Position numbers and translations under genes: made by a program. From the NCBI RefSeq assembly GCF_000710615.1, contig NZ_JDTH01000002.1, positions 612,082 to 676,081 of the forward strand: 64,000 bases of DNA, written 5' to 3'. The notes under the pieces were generated by a model that was not told the origin of the DNA, ran no database searches, and worked only from the letters and a program-made list of their open reading frames with translations. Below are positions 53,674-63,064 of this stretch, piece after piece (within the stretch, counting starts at the first letter, position 1; each line of letters starts with the position of its first letter). This stretch comes from Haladaptatus cibarius D43. GTDB taxonomy: Archaea; Halobacteriota; Halobacteria; Halobacteriales; Haladaptataceae.

Positions 53674-56600
53674 GTGAGCCTTCTCAATCGGATTTTCGAG
53701 AACGTAACGTCCCACAGCCGTGTTGTTATTGCGGTGTTGCTCGTTCTGACGGTGGTCGTCGGGGCAGGTGCGCAGATGATTGAACAGTCGTCGTCGCTCG
53801 ACCAGTTCCAGAGCGACAGCGAGGCGGCAGAGAAACTGGAGTACATCGATACGAACTTCACGACCGGACAGGAGAACACGACCGCAGTGCAGGTAATCAT
53901 CCGCGAGGATAACGTCCTGTCGAAGGACGCGATGGTGAATTCGCTTCGGTTCCAGCAACAACTCCGCGAGAACCAAACGGTCAACAAGACGCTGGTGGAC
54001 GACAACCCGACCAGCGGCGTTGCAAACGTCGTCGCCATCGGTGCGATACAGCAGGAGAAAGGCGCAGAACTTCGTTCGGACGGAGAACAACTCCAACAGC
54101 GAAGTCAGGAGTTGAATCAAACCGCAGGACGGTTGAGCGACGCGCTGAACCAAACGCGGGCGCTGCAAGCGCAGTACGACCAGTTGAACGCCTCCCGGCA
54201 GTCGGGTGACATCGACAACGAAACCTACCGCCAGCAGGCGGGCGAGATAGAAACCCAACTGCAAGGAGTACAGTCGAACGCGACGAACGGCCTCACCGCG
54301 AATCAGTCGGCTACGTTCAATCAGTCGGCGCAGCAGGCCCGCGGCTTGCAAGCCCAACTCGGTCAGTTGAACGCCTCGTATCAGCAGGGTCAAATCAACC
54401 AATCGACCTACCAAGAGCGAACGAGCGAGATTCAATCGCAGTTCCAGCAGGTGTACCAACTCGGAACGCAGGGCGTTCTGGCGGAGGAGTACGAACAACT
54501 CCAGACGCGGAGCGAGAACCTGACTGAAAGACAGGAAACCCTCCAAAACGGCTCGATGCCGTCGCTGTCCGAACAAGTTGACCAGTTAGAGTCGATGAAC
54601 CAGTCGCAGGTCGATACCATGACCGAAGCGGTGCTTTCCTCGGACTCGGGTTCCGACGGCATGTCGGGACAAGCATTGGCGTTCATGCCGACATCGTACG
54701 ATTCCGGCACGACCGAAGCCAATGCAACGATGTTGCTGGTGTTCCAGAAACAGGAGGGCCAGTCGATGCAACCGGGACAAGGATCTGACGGAATCGTCGA
54801 ATCCCAGTCGGCCATCCAGTCCATCGCGGGCGATACGTTCGACCAAGAAGCCATGGTCTTCGGAAGCGGCATCATCAGCGAGGAAATCAATCAGTCGATG
54901 ACGGACAGTCTGACCATCGTCGGCCCCCTCGCACTGCTGTTCGTCATCCTGACTCTGCTCGTAGCCTACCGTGACCTGCTCGACATCTTGTTAGGGGTCT
55001 TCGGCATCGTCCTCGTGCTGGTGTGGACGTTCGGCTTCATGGGATGGCTCGGCATCACGTTCAACCAGATGTTCATCGCGGTTCCCGTCCTCCTCATCGG
55101 ACTGTCCATCGACTACGCAATTCACGTCTTCATGCGACATCGAGAAGAACGCGAACAGGACACCGGTGCAGGCGTTCGCGGGTCGATGCGCGTCGCGCTC
55201 GTCAGCGTCGGCGCGGCCCTGACGTGGGTCACGGCGACGACGGTCATCGGATTCCTTTCGAATCTGGTCAGTCCACTGCCGCCGATTCAGGACTTCGGTA
55301 TCGTGAGTTCCATCGGTATCGTCGCCGCACTGCTCATCTTCGGCGCGCTGATTCCCGCGCTGAAAGTCGAACTCGACGAGTTCTTCGAATCCCGTGGCTA
55401 CAACCGCAACAAACGGGCGTTCGGTACCAGCGGCGGCGCGCTGGGTCGCGTCCTCTCCGCCGGAGCGATCGCAGCACGAAAAGCCCCACTCGTCGTCATC
55501 GTGCTCACGGTGCTCATCAGCGCTGGCGGTGCCTACGGTGCGACGAAAGTGGATACGAGTTTCGCGCAGGAGGACTTCCTCGCGGAAGACCCGCCGGGAT
55601 GGACGAAGGAACTACCGGAACCGTTCAAACCCGCCGAATATTCGGCGAAGAAGAATCTCGACTACGTGAACGACAACTTCGTTCGTGAGGATTCACAGGC
55701 ACAAATCCTGATACAGGGAGATATAGCACGAGACGATTCCCTCGAACAGATTCAGCAGGCCCGCGAGGAAGCCGCGAAAAAGGACACGACGATTGTCCTC
55801 GCAAGTGGCGACCCCGAGGTGACGAGTCCGCTCTCGGTGATGGAGCAGGTGGCGGCTGAGAACGAATCGTTCAACGCGACGTTCACCGCCGCGGACACCG
55901 ACGGAAACGGCGTCCCCGACCAGAACATAGAACAGGTGTACGACGAACTGTACGCCGTCGCTCCCGACCAAGCGGCGGGCGTCATCCACGAAGAGAATGG
56001 CGACTATCAGGCAGCACGAATGACAGTTTCGGTCAAGGGCGGTGCGGCGAGCGCCGACGTGACCGAGGACATGCGCGACGTGGCGGATGGCTTCGACAAC
56101 CTCGAAGCCACCGCGACCGGGCAGGCAATCGTCTTCGAAATCGTCCAGAAACAACTGCTCGACACGGTCATCCAGAGCCTCATCATCACGATGGTGTCCG
56201 TCTTCGCCTTCCTGATGCTTATCTACCGCATCACGGAAGGGAGCGCGACCCTCGGCGCGGTTACCCTGCTCCCCGTCGTGTTCAGCGTGACGTGGATTCT
56301 GGGCACGATGTATCTGCTCGAAATGCCGTTCAACGTCCTAACGGGGATGATTACGAGCCTCACCGTCGGATTGGGTGTCGCCTACAGCATTCACCTGTCC
56401 GAGCGGTACAACGTCGAACTGGAACGACGTGGCTCCGTCTGGGAAGCGATGGACGTCGCACTCACCGGAACCGGCGGCGCACTGCTCGGCAGTGCGGCGA
56501 CGACGGTCGGCGGCTTCGGCGTCCTCGTCTTCGCCATCCTGCCCGCACTCCAGCAGTTCGGCATCATCACCGGCCTGACCATCATCTACGCGTTCCTCGC

Positions 56601-56712
56601 GAGCGTGTTGGTGCTCCCGAGCCTGCTCGTCGTCTGGACGCGCTACTTCGGGCCGGGTGCTCGCGGAACCATGCAGACGAAACCGACGGCCGCCCCGTCG
56701 AGCGAGGATTAA
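53674..56712 (+). CDS. MMPL/RND-family transporter with repeat-containing outer loop
   Basis: 1012 residues. GTG start with the Shine-Dalgarno-like GGAGGGGG eight bases upstream. TM1 is at residues 17-34, a large extracellular loop reaches about 400, six helices follow (about 410-570), then a second loop and six more helices (about 830-1000). FNQMFIAVPVLLIGLSIDYAIH is the SSD/MMPL signature. The first loop has two 39-residue repeats (161-199 and 222-260) rich in Gln and in N-glycosylation sequons. Probably exports lipids or hydrophobic compounds. It is co-transcribed with the TrmB-like gene. Confidence 0.92.
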   Translation: MSLLNRIFENVTSHSRVVIAVLLVLTVVVGAGAQMIEQSSSLDQFQSDSEAAEKLEYIDTNFTTGQENTTAVQVIIREDNVLSKDAMVNSLRFQQQLRENQTVNKTLVDDNPTSGVANVVAIGAIQQEKGAELRSDGEQLQQRSQELNQTAGRLSDALNQTRALQAQYDQLNASRQSGDIDNETYRQQAGEIETQLQGVQSNATNGLTANQSATFNQSAQQARGLQAQLGQLNASYQQGQINQSTYQERTSEIQSQFQQVYQLGTQGVLAEEYEQLQTRSENLTERQETLQNGSMPSLSEQVDQLESMNQSQVDTMTEAVLSSDSGSDGMSGQALAFMPTSYDSGTTEANATMLLVFQKQEGQSMQPGQGSDGIVESQSAIQSIAGDTFDQEAMVFGSGIISEEINQSMTDSLTIVGPLALLFVILTLLVAYRDLLDILLGVFGIVLVLVWTFGFMGWLGITFNQMFIAVPVLLIGLSIDYAIHVFMRHREEREQDTGAGVRGSMRVALVSVGAALTWVTATTVIGFLSNLVSPLPPIQDFGIVSSIGIVAALLIFGALIPALKVELDEFFESRGYNRNKRAFGTSGGALGRVLSAGAIAARKAPLVVIVLTVLISAGGAYGATKVDTSFAQEDFLAEDPPGWTKELPEPFKPAEYSAKKNLDYVNDNFVREDSQAQILIQGDIARDDSLEQIQQAREEAAKKDTTIVLASGDPEVTSPLSVMEQVAAENESFNATFTAADTDGNGVPDQNIEQVYDELYAVAPDQAAGVIHEENGDYQAARMTVSVKGGAASADVTEDMRDVADGFDNLEATATGQAIVFEIVQKQLLDTVIQSLIITMVSVFAFLMLIYRITEGSATLGAVTLLPVVFSVTWILGTMYLLEMPFNVLTGMITSLTVGLGVAYSIHLSERYNVELERRGSVWEAMDVALTGTGGALLGSAATTVGGFGVLVFAILPALQQFGIITGLTIIYAFLASVLVLPSLLVVWTRYFGPGARGTMQTKPTAAPSSED

Positions 56713-56713
56713 G

Positions 56714-57457
56714 ATGGACGAAGACGACGCCATCTCGGCGCTCAGCGACCTCGGCCTGTCGAACTACGAGGCCAAGGTGTTCGTCGCCCTGCAAAAGCTG
56801 GGTACGGGAACCGCGCGGGACATCCACAGCGTGACGGACGTTCCGCGGTCGCAGGTGTACGGCGCGGCGGAAACGCTCCAAGAGCGCGGACTGGTCGAAC
56901 TTCAGCAGTCGAAGCCGATTCAGTATCGTCCCGTGAGTTTGGACGCGGCCAAATCGCATCTCCGCGACCGATTCGAACGAACACAAGAACGGGCGTTCGA
57001 CTACCTCGAAACCGCCCAAAACGAGTTCGTGGACGGCGAGGAAGAACGCGAAGACGTGTGGTCAGTCGATGGACGTGACGCCGTCTCCAGCCGTCTCGAA
57101 CAACTCGTCGAGGAAGCCGAATCGAGAATCGTCTTCGCGGTTCACGACGCCTCGCTGTTCACTCGCGGTATCGCGGACGCCCTCCGGGAGCGCGCCGACG
57201 CGGGAGTCAGCATCCTCGTCGTCACGGACAACCCTGCCGTTCACAACCGGGTCGAAGACCTCCCGGTTATCGACATGCCCGGTGGGCCGGAAGAACACCG
57301 CGCAGGACGCGTGGCGGTCGTGGACGACGATACGATGCTCATCAGCGTCTTCGGCGAAAACGAGAACGAAAGCGCGATTTGGAGTTCACAAACCGGTTTC
57401 GCGGCGATTTTGAGTCAGTTTATCGATGCCCGACTCGAAGACGCGGCGCGGGACTGA
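56714..57457 (+). CDS. TrmB-family transcriptional regulator
   Basis: 247 residues from the ATG at 56714, one base after the MMPL stop. N-terminal winged helix: LSDLGLSNYEAKVFVALQKLG, then DVPRSQVYGAAETLQERGLV. The C-terminal part (about 110-245) is a sensor with a PLD-like fold (RIVFAVHDASLFTRGI; VSILVVTDNPAV). TrmB regulators often sense sugars; here the gene partner is a transporter of the MMPL type, so a lipophilic effector is possible. Confidence 0.88.
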   Translation: MDEDDAISALSDLGLSNYEAKVFVALQKLGTGTARDIHSVTDVPRSQVYGAAETLQERGLVELQQSKPIQYRPVSLDAAKSHLRDRFERTQERAFDYLETAQNEFVDGEEEREDVWSVDGRDAVSSRLEQLVEEAESRIVFAVHDASLFTRGIADALRERADAGVSILVVTDNPAVHNRVEDLPVIDMPGGPEEHRAGRVAVVDDDTMLISVFGENENESAIWSSQTGFAAILSQFIDARLEDAARD

Positions 57458-57516
57458 CGCCTCCAAGAGCTAATTTTCCACGACAGTTTAAATATCAGGC
57501 AGACAAATCGTCGGAT

Positions 57517-58527
57517 ATGCCGTGGTACGCCGTCGAAGCACTGGACGACGCTATCGAAACCACCAAAGCCTTCCTCCTTCCGTTCGAACTGCGGACGTGG
57601 CTGAAACTCGCCGTCATCGTTCTTTTCCTCGGCGGGACGAGCACGTCACCACCGGGTGCTAACTTCCAGTTCGGCGGTGGGGGTGGAACGGGAGGCGGAA
57701 CGGGAACCCCACCCCCGAACATTCCGTTTTCGAACGATACGCTCACCGCCGTCGCAATCGCCGTCGTTGCGGTGGTGGTTTCTATCTGGCTGGTGCTCAC
57801 CTTCATCGGGTCATTCATGGAGTTTGCGTTTGTCGAGTCGCTTCGCTCGCGCGAGGTACACGTCCGGTCGTACATCCGCCGGTATTTCGGACAGGGAGTA
57901 CGACTGTTCGGCTTTCGGGTCGTCCTCCTCACTCTTCTTTTACTCCCGATTGCCGGTTTCCTACTCATCTTCGTTCCGTCGCTCCTCGACGGGTCGGCGG
58001 ATGTTGCCCTCGGAAGCCTGTTCGTATTCGTGCCGGTGATGCTTGTTCTCGGACTCGTCGTCGCCCTCATCGACGGTTTGACGACGAACTTCGTCGTTCC
58101 CGTCATGCTGTTGCGCGGCGACGGTGTGCTCGCGGGCTGGCGGACGTTCTGGCCGACGCTCCGGAGTCAGTGGAAACAGTACGGCATGTACGTCGTGCTT
58201 CGATTCGCACTTAGCATCGCGGCGGGCATCGTCGTCGGAATCGTGGGCGGAATCCTGAGTCTGTTCGTGCTGATTCCGTTTGCCATCCTCGGAATCGGGC
58301 TGTACGTTCTGTTAGGAAATCCCGCATTCAACACAGTTGTGTCGCTCACCCCGCTCGGGGCTTTGTTCGGCCTGCTTGCACTCTTTGGGTTCCTCTCCCT
58401 GTTGTTCGTCCTTGCTGTCGTCCGCGTCCCCATACAGACCTACCTTCGATATTTCGCGCTGCTCGTTCTGGGTGATACGAACCGGCAACTCGACCTCATT
58501 CCGGAACTACGAGAAGAGATTCGGTGA
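57517..58527 (+). CDS. DUF7544-like polytopic membrane protein
   Basis: 336 residues from the ATG at 57517. The start MPWYAVEALDDAIETTKAFLL with FELRTWLKLAVIVLFLGG matches the conserved haloarchaeal membrane family I know as DUF7544. It has a Gly/Thr-rich extracellular loop (about 50-75) and six or more TM segments (from 90 to 325). Function unknown. It lies 60 bases after the TrmB gene on the same strand, and probably belongs to the same operon. Confidence 0.78.
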   Translation: MPWYAVEALDDAIETTKAFLLPFELRTWLKLAVIVLFLGGTSTSPPGANFQFGGGGGTGGGTGTPPPNIPFSNDTLTAVAIAVVAVVVSIWLVLTFIGSFMEFAFVESLRSREVHVRSYIRRYFGQGVRLFGFRVVLLTLLLLPIAGFLLIFVPSLLDGSADVALGSLFVFVPVMLVLGLVVALIDGLTTNFVVPVMLLRGDGVLAGWRTFWPTLRSQWKQYGMYVVLRFALSIAAGIVVGIVGGILSLFVLIPFAILGIGLYVLLGNPAFNTVVSLTPLGALFGLLALFGFLSLLFVLAVVRVPIQTYLRYFALLVLGDTNRQLDLIPELREEIR

Positions 58528-58533
58528 AATGTT

Positions 58534-58986
58534 TTAGAGTTTTGAATCGAGTTGTCGGCCGACGGCATCGTCGCCGATGGGGCCACAGTCCCGCGCGAGA
58601 TGGACGAGCGGCGCGTTATTCATCGTCAGCCACTCGCCGTTGCCATCGCTGGCGACGGTTACGGAACGCTGCGTTTGCGGAAGTCCGTTGGCGCGCGTTC
58701 CACTCGTTTGTTCACGAACGCCCGCCATCTGGAGGGGGCGGGCGGGTTCTTCGGTGACGACGAACCGGTACTGGGGGATTTCGCGGTCGTGTTTTCGGAG
58801 CGCGTCACGATACTCGCGCGCGAGTTCGACGGCGCGAGAAGCGTCGTCGTGGTCTTCGAACTGTTTTCCCGTAATCGGCATCGGGCACTCGCCGGTTTCT
58901 GCGCACAGCACCGAAAACCGACCGTGACCGCTCTCGACCGCCAACGACTCGATTTCCCTGCGTGTCTGCCGGAGGATGTCGTCCAT
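58534..58986 (-). CDS. haloarchaeal DUF7552-like protein under metal-box control
   Basis: 150 residues. N-terminal helix plus beta sheet: DDILRQTRREIESLAVESG, then FSVLCAETGECPMPITGKQF and a helix RAVELAREYRDALRKHD. It resembles small haloarchaeal DUF7552 proteins, function unknown. The important feature is upstream: two DtxR/IdeR-like boxes at 58989-59023, the first three bases from the start codon. The protein may therefore belong to the metal-starvation (iron or manganese) response. Confidence 0.7.
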   Translation of the reverse strand: MDDILRQTRREIESLAVESGHGRFSVLCAETGECPMPITGKQFEDHDDASRAVELAREYRDALRKHDREIPQYRFVVTEEPARPLQMAGVREQTSGTRANGLPQTQRSVTVASDGNGEWLTMNNAPLVHLARDCGPIGDDAVGRQLDSKL

Positions 58987-58988
58987 GT

Positions 58989-59023
58989 TTAGGCTAACCT
59001 AATTTAGGTTTAGGCCGTCCTAA
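58989..59023. promoter_or_regulatory. two DtxR/IdeR-like metal-responsive operators
   Basis: TTAGGCTAACCTAA (58989-59002) and TTAGGCCGTCCTAA (59010-59023): each is an inverted repeat of TTAGG and CCTAA around four bases. An extra TTTAGG half-site lies between them. The layout and sequence fit DtxR/IdeR-type metal regulators (haloarchaeal Idr/SirR). They cover the expected promoter of the 58986 gene. Confidence 0.7.
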
Positions 59024-59035
59024 AAAGGTTGCGAC

Positions 59036-61351
59036 TCATTCCGTGAGCGAAGAGAGCAGATGGACGGCAAGGCGTTTGTCGAGTGGTTCGTTCGCGTTTC
59101 CGCAGTGCGGCGACTGCACGCAGGATGGGCATCCCGATTCGCAGTCGCAAGCACGAATCATCTCCTTCGTGTTCCACATGAGCGATTCGACCGTCTCGTA
59201 GCCCTCGCGGGTCAGACCGACGCCGCCGGGATAGCCGTCGTAGATGAAGATTGTGCTCTTCCCCGTGTGCGGGTGAATCGGCGTGGAAAGACCGCCGATG
59301 TCCCGACGGTCACAGAGCAACTCCAGCGGAAACAGGGAAATCATTCCGTGTTCGGCGGCGTGAATCGCGCCGCCGAAATCGCCGTCCATGGCGCGGATTT
59401 CCTGTTCCACGTCGTCCGGTATAGTGAAGTAGAGCGCTTTGGTTCGAAGTGTGAGTTCCGGCAGGGAAAGCGACTCCTTCCCGAGCGTCTCGCCGCGCTT
59501 CGCGTCTCGACGCTCGAACCCTGTGATTCGCTTTCGCATCGTCACGTCCGCAAATCGGACGGCGCAGTCCTCGCGGGTCGAAAGCGTCTTTTCGTCCACA
59601 TCGTCTTCGACCGTGATTTCTTTCTCGTGGAGCGTTTTCGTGTGGTAATCGGCCCACGTCGGCGACAGTTCCGCCACGTCCTTCGATAAGTCGAGGTCAA
59701 CGACTTCGTAGGACTGGCCTTGGTGGTGGTAAATCGCACCGGGGTGGACGTCGTTCAGGGCATCGCTGAAGGGAAGCGAAGAAATCACATCGTTGCGGGA
59801 ACGGTCGAGGAGGTCGATTTCGCGCTCGTCGATGCTTCGCAGGCTCATTTCGTGCTGTGGACTGCCGTCGCCGTCGTACACCCAGCGCATCCCGTCGCTC
59901 GTCTGTCGGCGTTTTAGTTCGCCTTCCGATTCGAGATTTGCAACGAGATCGGGAAACCCCTCGCCGAAATACGTCTCGTCGTCCGGCGACAGCCACGTTT
60001 CGCGCGCGGCAGACGTGACGTGATTCGGAAGCAGTTCCTCGTTTTCCGGATTGGCGACCGCTCGTTCCGGGTCGCCCGCAAAAAATTCGTCCGGGTTCCG
60101 CATCAAAAACTGGTCTAACTGGTCTTCGCCCGCGACGAGCGTGACGAGACTAGCGTCGGTTCCGCGCCCTGCACGTCCGGCCTGCTGGAACGCCGCCATT
60201 CGCGTGCCGGGATAGCTGTCGAGGAGAACGGCGTCGAGGCCACCGATGTCAACGCCGAGTTCCAGCGCGTTCGTGCTCCACGCGCCGCGAACCTCGCCGG
60301 AGTGGAGTCCCGATTCGAGTTCCCGTCTGCGGTCGTTTCGCAGTGCCGCCTGATACGCGGAAATTTTGGAGGCGAGGTCGCGCTCGCCGCGTCTGCGGAG
60401 TTCGTCGGTGCTCTCCATCGCGTAGCGTTCCGCGGCCTGTCTGGCACGAGTGAACACCAACGTCTGATAGTCGCGGGTGACGAGGTCGGCGAACAGTCGC
60501 TTGGATTCCGCGTGACTCGACTTCCGCCTGCCACTGCCGTGGCTTTCGTTTTCGTACTCCGGCGGGTTCCACAGCACCCAATGGGTCGGCCCGGTTCGAC
60601 TCGTATCTTCATCGACGAGGTGAAACGACGATTCCGATTGGCCGGTCACGGCGCTCGCGTGTTCGACCGGATTGCCGATGGTCGCGGAACAGCAGACGAA
60701 CTGTGGCGACGAATCGAATCGGTCGCAGATTCGCGCGAGTCGCCGGAGGACGAGTGCGACGTGGCTTCCGAAGACGCCGCGATATTCGTGAACTTCGTCG
60801 ATGACGACCGTTTCCAAGCCCTTGAAAAACCAGTCCCAAAGCCGGTGGGCATAGGGAAGCAGGGCGTAGTGGAGCATATCTGGCGTCGTGAGAACGATGG
60901 TCGGATGGCGGTCGCGCACCGCTCGCTTTTCTTTTTTGTCGAGTCGGCCGGTGTACTGGTCTACCGAGACGCGACTGCCGAATCCCAAATCGCGGGCGAG
61001 TTCGGACAGAGTGTCCTCTTGGTCGTTGATGAGCGCGTTCTGCGGGCCGATGTAGAGGGTCCTGCCGCCGTGATCCATCGCTCGCTCGAACGCCGGAATC
61101 GTGTAGGCGAGGCTCTTTCCGCTAGCGGTTTGCGTGGCGATAACGAGGTTGTCTCCGTCTCGGACTGCTTCGACGCCATCCGCTTGGTGGCGATACAGTC
61201 GGTCGATGCCGCGGTCTGCGAGGGCCGATTCGAGACGCGATTCGAGGGAGATGTCCCGAAACTCCCCGTCGGTTCCGGCAATCGTCTCGTGGCGAGCGAT
61301 CTGCCCCTCGTAGTAGACTCGCCCGCGAAGCCAGTCGATAGTGTCCTGCAC
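59036..61351 (-). CDS. DEAD/DEAH-box helicase, MrfA/YprA-like, with Cys-cluster
   Basis: 771 residues from the GTG at 61351 (a longer frame up to 61522 is not family-like). Motif I ATQTASGKSLAY, motif II VIDEVHEYRG, motif III SATIGNP, and motif VI QQAGRAGRG of superfamily 2. The C-terminal part (about 560-770) matches DUF1998, ending in the four-cysteine cluster CDCESGCPSCVQSPHCGN. Bacillus MrfA repairs mitomycin-C damage; archaeal relatives are 3'-5' helicases. DNA repair is the likely role. Confidence 0.9.
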   Translation of the reverse strand: MQDTIDWLRGRVYYEGQIARHETIAGTDGEFRDISLESRLESALADRGIDRLYRHQADGVEAVRDGDNLVIATQTASGKSLAYTIPAFERAMDHGGRTLYIGPQNALINDQEDTLSELARDLGFGSRVSVDQYTGRLDKKEKRAVRDRHPTIVLTTPDMLHYALLPYAHRLWDWFFKGLETVVIDEVHEYRGVFGSHVALVLRRLARICDRFDSSPQFVCCSATIGNPVEHASAVTGQSESSFHLVDEDTSRTGPTHWVLWNPPEYENESHGSGRRKSSHAESKRLFADLVTRDYQTLVFTRARQAAERYAMESTDELRRRGERDLASKISAYQAALRNDRRRELESGLHSGEVRGAWSTNALELGVDIGGLDAVLLDSYPGTRMAAFQQAGRAGRGTDASLVTLVAGEDQLDQFLMRNPDEFFAGDPERAVANPENEELLPNHVTSAARETWLSPDDETYFGEGFPDLVANLESEGELKRRQTSDGMRWVYDGDGSPQHEMSLRSIDEREIDLLDRSRNDVISSLPFSDALNDVHPGAIYHHQGQSYEVVDLDLSKDVAELSPTWADYHTKTLHEKEITVEDDVDEKTLSTREDCAVRFADVTMRKRITGFERRDAKRGETLGKESLSLPELTLRTKALYFTIPDDVEQEIRAMDGDFGGAIHAAEHGMISLFPLELLCDRRDIGGLSTPIHPHTGKSTIFIYDGYPGGVGLTREGYETVESLMWNTKEMIRACDCESGCPSCVQSPHCGNANEPLDKRLAVHLLSSLTE

Positions 61352-61458
61352 TGGGCAGGAGTTGGGCGTGGAGGGTCTAACCGGTTTCGTCGGAAAACGG
61401 TAAAAGAACACCACATGGTGCGCGAAAACAGCTATATCCTCCGTTCGTCCGCGTCCCG

Positions 61459-61836
61459 CTACTCCTCGTCTGAGAACGGTAGCGTCGAGAGGGGTTCCAC
61501 CATCTCGTCCCCGTATTCCCACGTAAGAACGCCAAAGTCTGCCAGTCGTGGAAGATGTTCCTGTTCGAGACGAAGACGTGTTTGCTCTTGTTTCGACGGC
61601 GTGACGTTCGTCAGTGGCGTATCGTCACAGCGACTCGTTATTTCCATTGCGACCCGAGAAAGGGGCGTCGATGTTTCCTGTTCCGCAAGGTAGAGAATGA
61701 GATGACGCCGTTGTTCGTCCCCAAGTAGCTTATACACGGAATCAGAGGTGGAAATAATAACGTCAGAGTCAACGACTTCCAAAAAACGCAGTAGTTCCAT
61801 GAGCGCCGGCCCCCCCTCCTTCGGTAATTTGCTCAT
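61459..61836 (-). CDS. DUF7344-like winged-helix protein
   Basis: 125 residues from the ATG at 61836. SVYKLLGDEQRRHLILYLAEQ is the DUF7344-type start helix pair, followed by VTPSKQEQTRLRLEQEHLPRL and a beta wing (DFGVLTWEYGDEMVEPL). This is a common haloarchaeal transcription-factor-like fold. The HalOD1-DUF7504 gene starts divergently 215 bases away. Confidence 0.82.
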   Translation of the reverse strand: MSKLPKEGGPALMELLRFLEVVDSDVIISTSDSVYKLLGDEQRRHLILYLAEQETSTPLSRVAMEITSRCDDTPLTNVTPSKQEQTRLRLEQEHLPRLADFGVLTWEYGDEMVEPLSTLPFSDEE

Positions 61837-62051
61837 GCTATATTGTATCGTCACTGTGGAATATGAATCACATGCTTAGACATTTAGTGAGTGAACCCAT
61901 ATATAATCAAATTTGAAAAAAGTAAATCCATTAACTGATAATAAATAACTTTTAATAAAATAAAGATAGAAGATATCTAGCATTGACGTTTGATAACATA
62001 GATGGACAGCATATGGACTTTTGACTCTTGAGCTACTAACGGTATAGAGGT

Positions 62052-63002
62052 ATGAGTGTCCCAGACAATAGTGCAACCTCACCGTTCATGTGCGGTGTGG
62101 AGGTGCCGATAACGTTTCACTACGATTGGGCGAACGAAGAAGCGCTGAGTGCGTTCATCATTCAACAGATGATAGAGGAAACGGGCGTTGATTCTTCCGA
62201 CGTACCCGAATCCCTGTATCAGTGCATCGACCCGGATGCACTGGAGGACTTGTTTCAGCCGCTTCAGGATGGGACACCTCGAACGAGTGGAGCGGTCACG
62301 TTCAACCTCGCCGGTCACTATGTTACCGCCAACAGCGACGGGACTATCGAAATCGAATCGGAACTCGGTCGGCTGAAACGAACCGGTGGGAACCTGCTAC
62401 TTACCGGTGACGTTCCAGCAGACGTGTTCGAGCAACTAAGCGCACAGTTCTTAGGCGACGTAACCTACGACAGAACGCATCTTTTCGCCCTCTACGGTCG
62501 GGATGCGGATGTCGCTCGCACACTGCTCACACGAGCGAACGCGAACCCCGACCACGCGCACGCACTCTCGTACGAAGCGGCAGTGAGGTCTACCACACAA
62601 GCGCAAACGAACGAACACTCGAATCAGCTCCGCGTCACGCCGGTAGTGGGGAGCATTGACGATCTCGAAACAACAATCAGAGAGGAAATATTCGAGCGAC
62701 AGCGCCAGCAGATGGGATTCGACCCGGGGGAGCTACGGTTTTGCTTTGACTCGCTCCAGTTGCTTTGCAGTGAGGAAGACACGCAGACCGTCAACAGTTT
62801 CTTGCGAACGATTGCGGAAACTATAGAGGAAGTTTCCGGGTTGGGGCAGTATATTTTCCCGGGTGCATACGAATCATCTCCCGTCCAAGCCGTCAAATCG
62901 CTGTTCGACGTAACTGTCGAACTAAAAATCGGCGAACAAGGGCCGGAGCAACGATGGCATTTACACGATACCGATTACACGACGACATGGTTCCCAATAT
63001 AA
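62052..63002 (+). CDS. HalOD1-DUF7504 fusion protein
   Basis: 316 residues. The N-terminal part (about 10-90) matches the HalOD1 output domain (ESLYQCIDPDALEDLF; then GAVTFNLAGHYVTANSDG), a haloarchaeal signal-output module. The C-terminal part (about 95-316) is DUF7504-like (GGNLLLTGDVPADVFEQL; LRFCFDSLQLLCSEED; QRWHLHDTDYTTTWFPI), like the protein at 21190. A fused pair suggests one signalling unit. Followed after 62 bases by a large gene on the same strand. Confidence 0.83.
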   Translation: MSVPDNSATSPFMCGVEVPITFHYDWANEEALSAFIIQQMIEETGVDSSDVPESLYQCIDPDALEDLFQPLQDGTPRTSGAVTFNLAGHYVTANSDGTIEIESELGRLKRTGGNLLLTGDVPADVFEQLSAQFLGDVTYDRTHLFALYGRDADVARTLLTRANANPDHAHALSYEAAVRSTTQAQTNEHSNQLRVTPVVGSIDDLETTIREEIFERQRQQMGFDPGELRFCFDSLQLLCSEEDTQTVNSFLRTIAETIEEVSGLGQYIFPGAYESSPVQAVKSLFDVTVELKIGEQGPEQRWHLHDTDYTTTWFPI

Positions 63003-63064
63003 TGCTAGAAACTGACATTTATTTCCACTACTAGAGTAACTGCGCAAGCGATACAACGAGCCAC

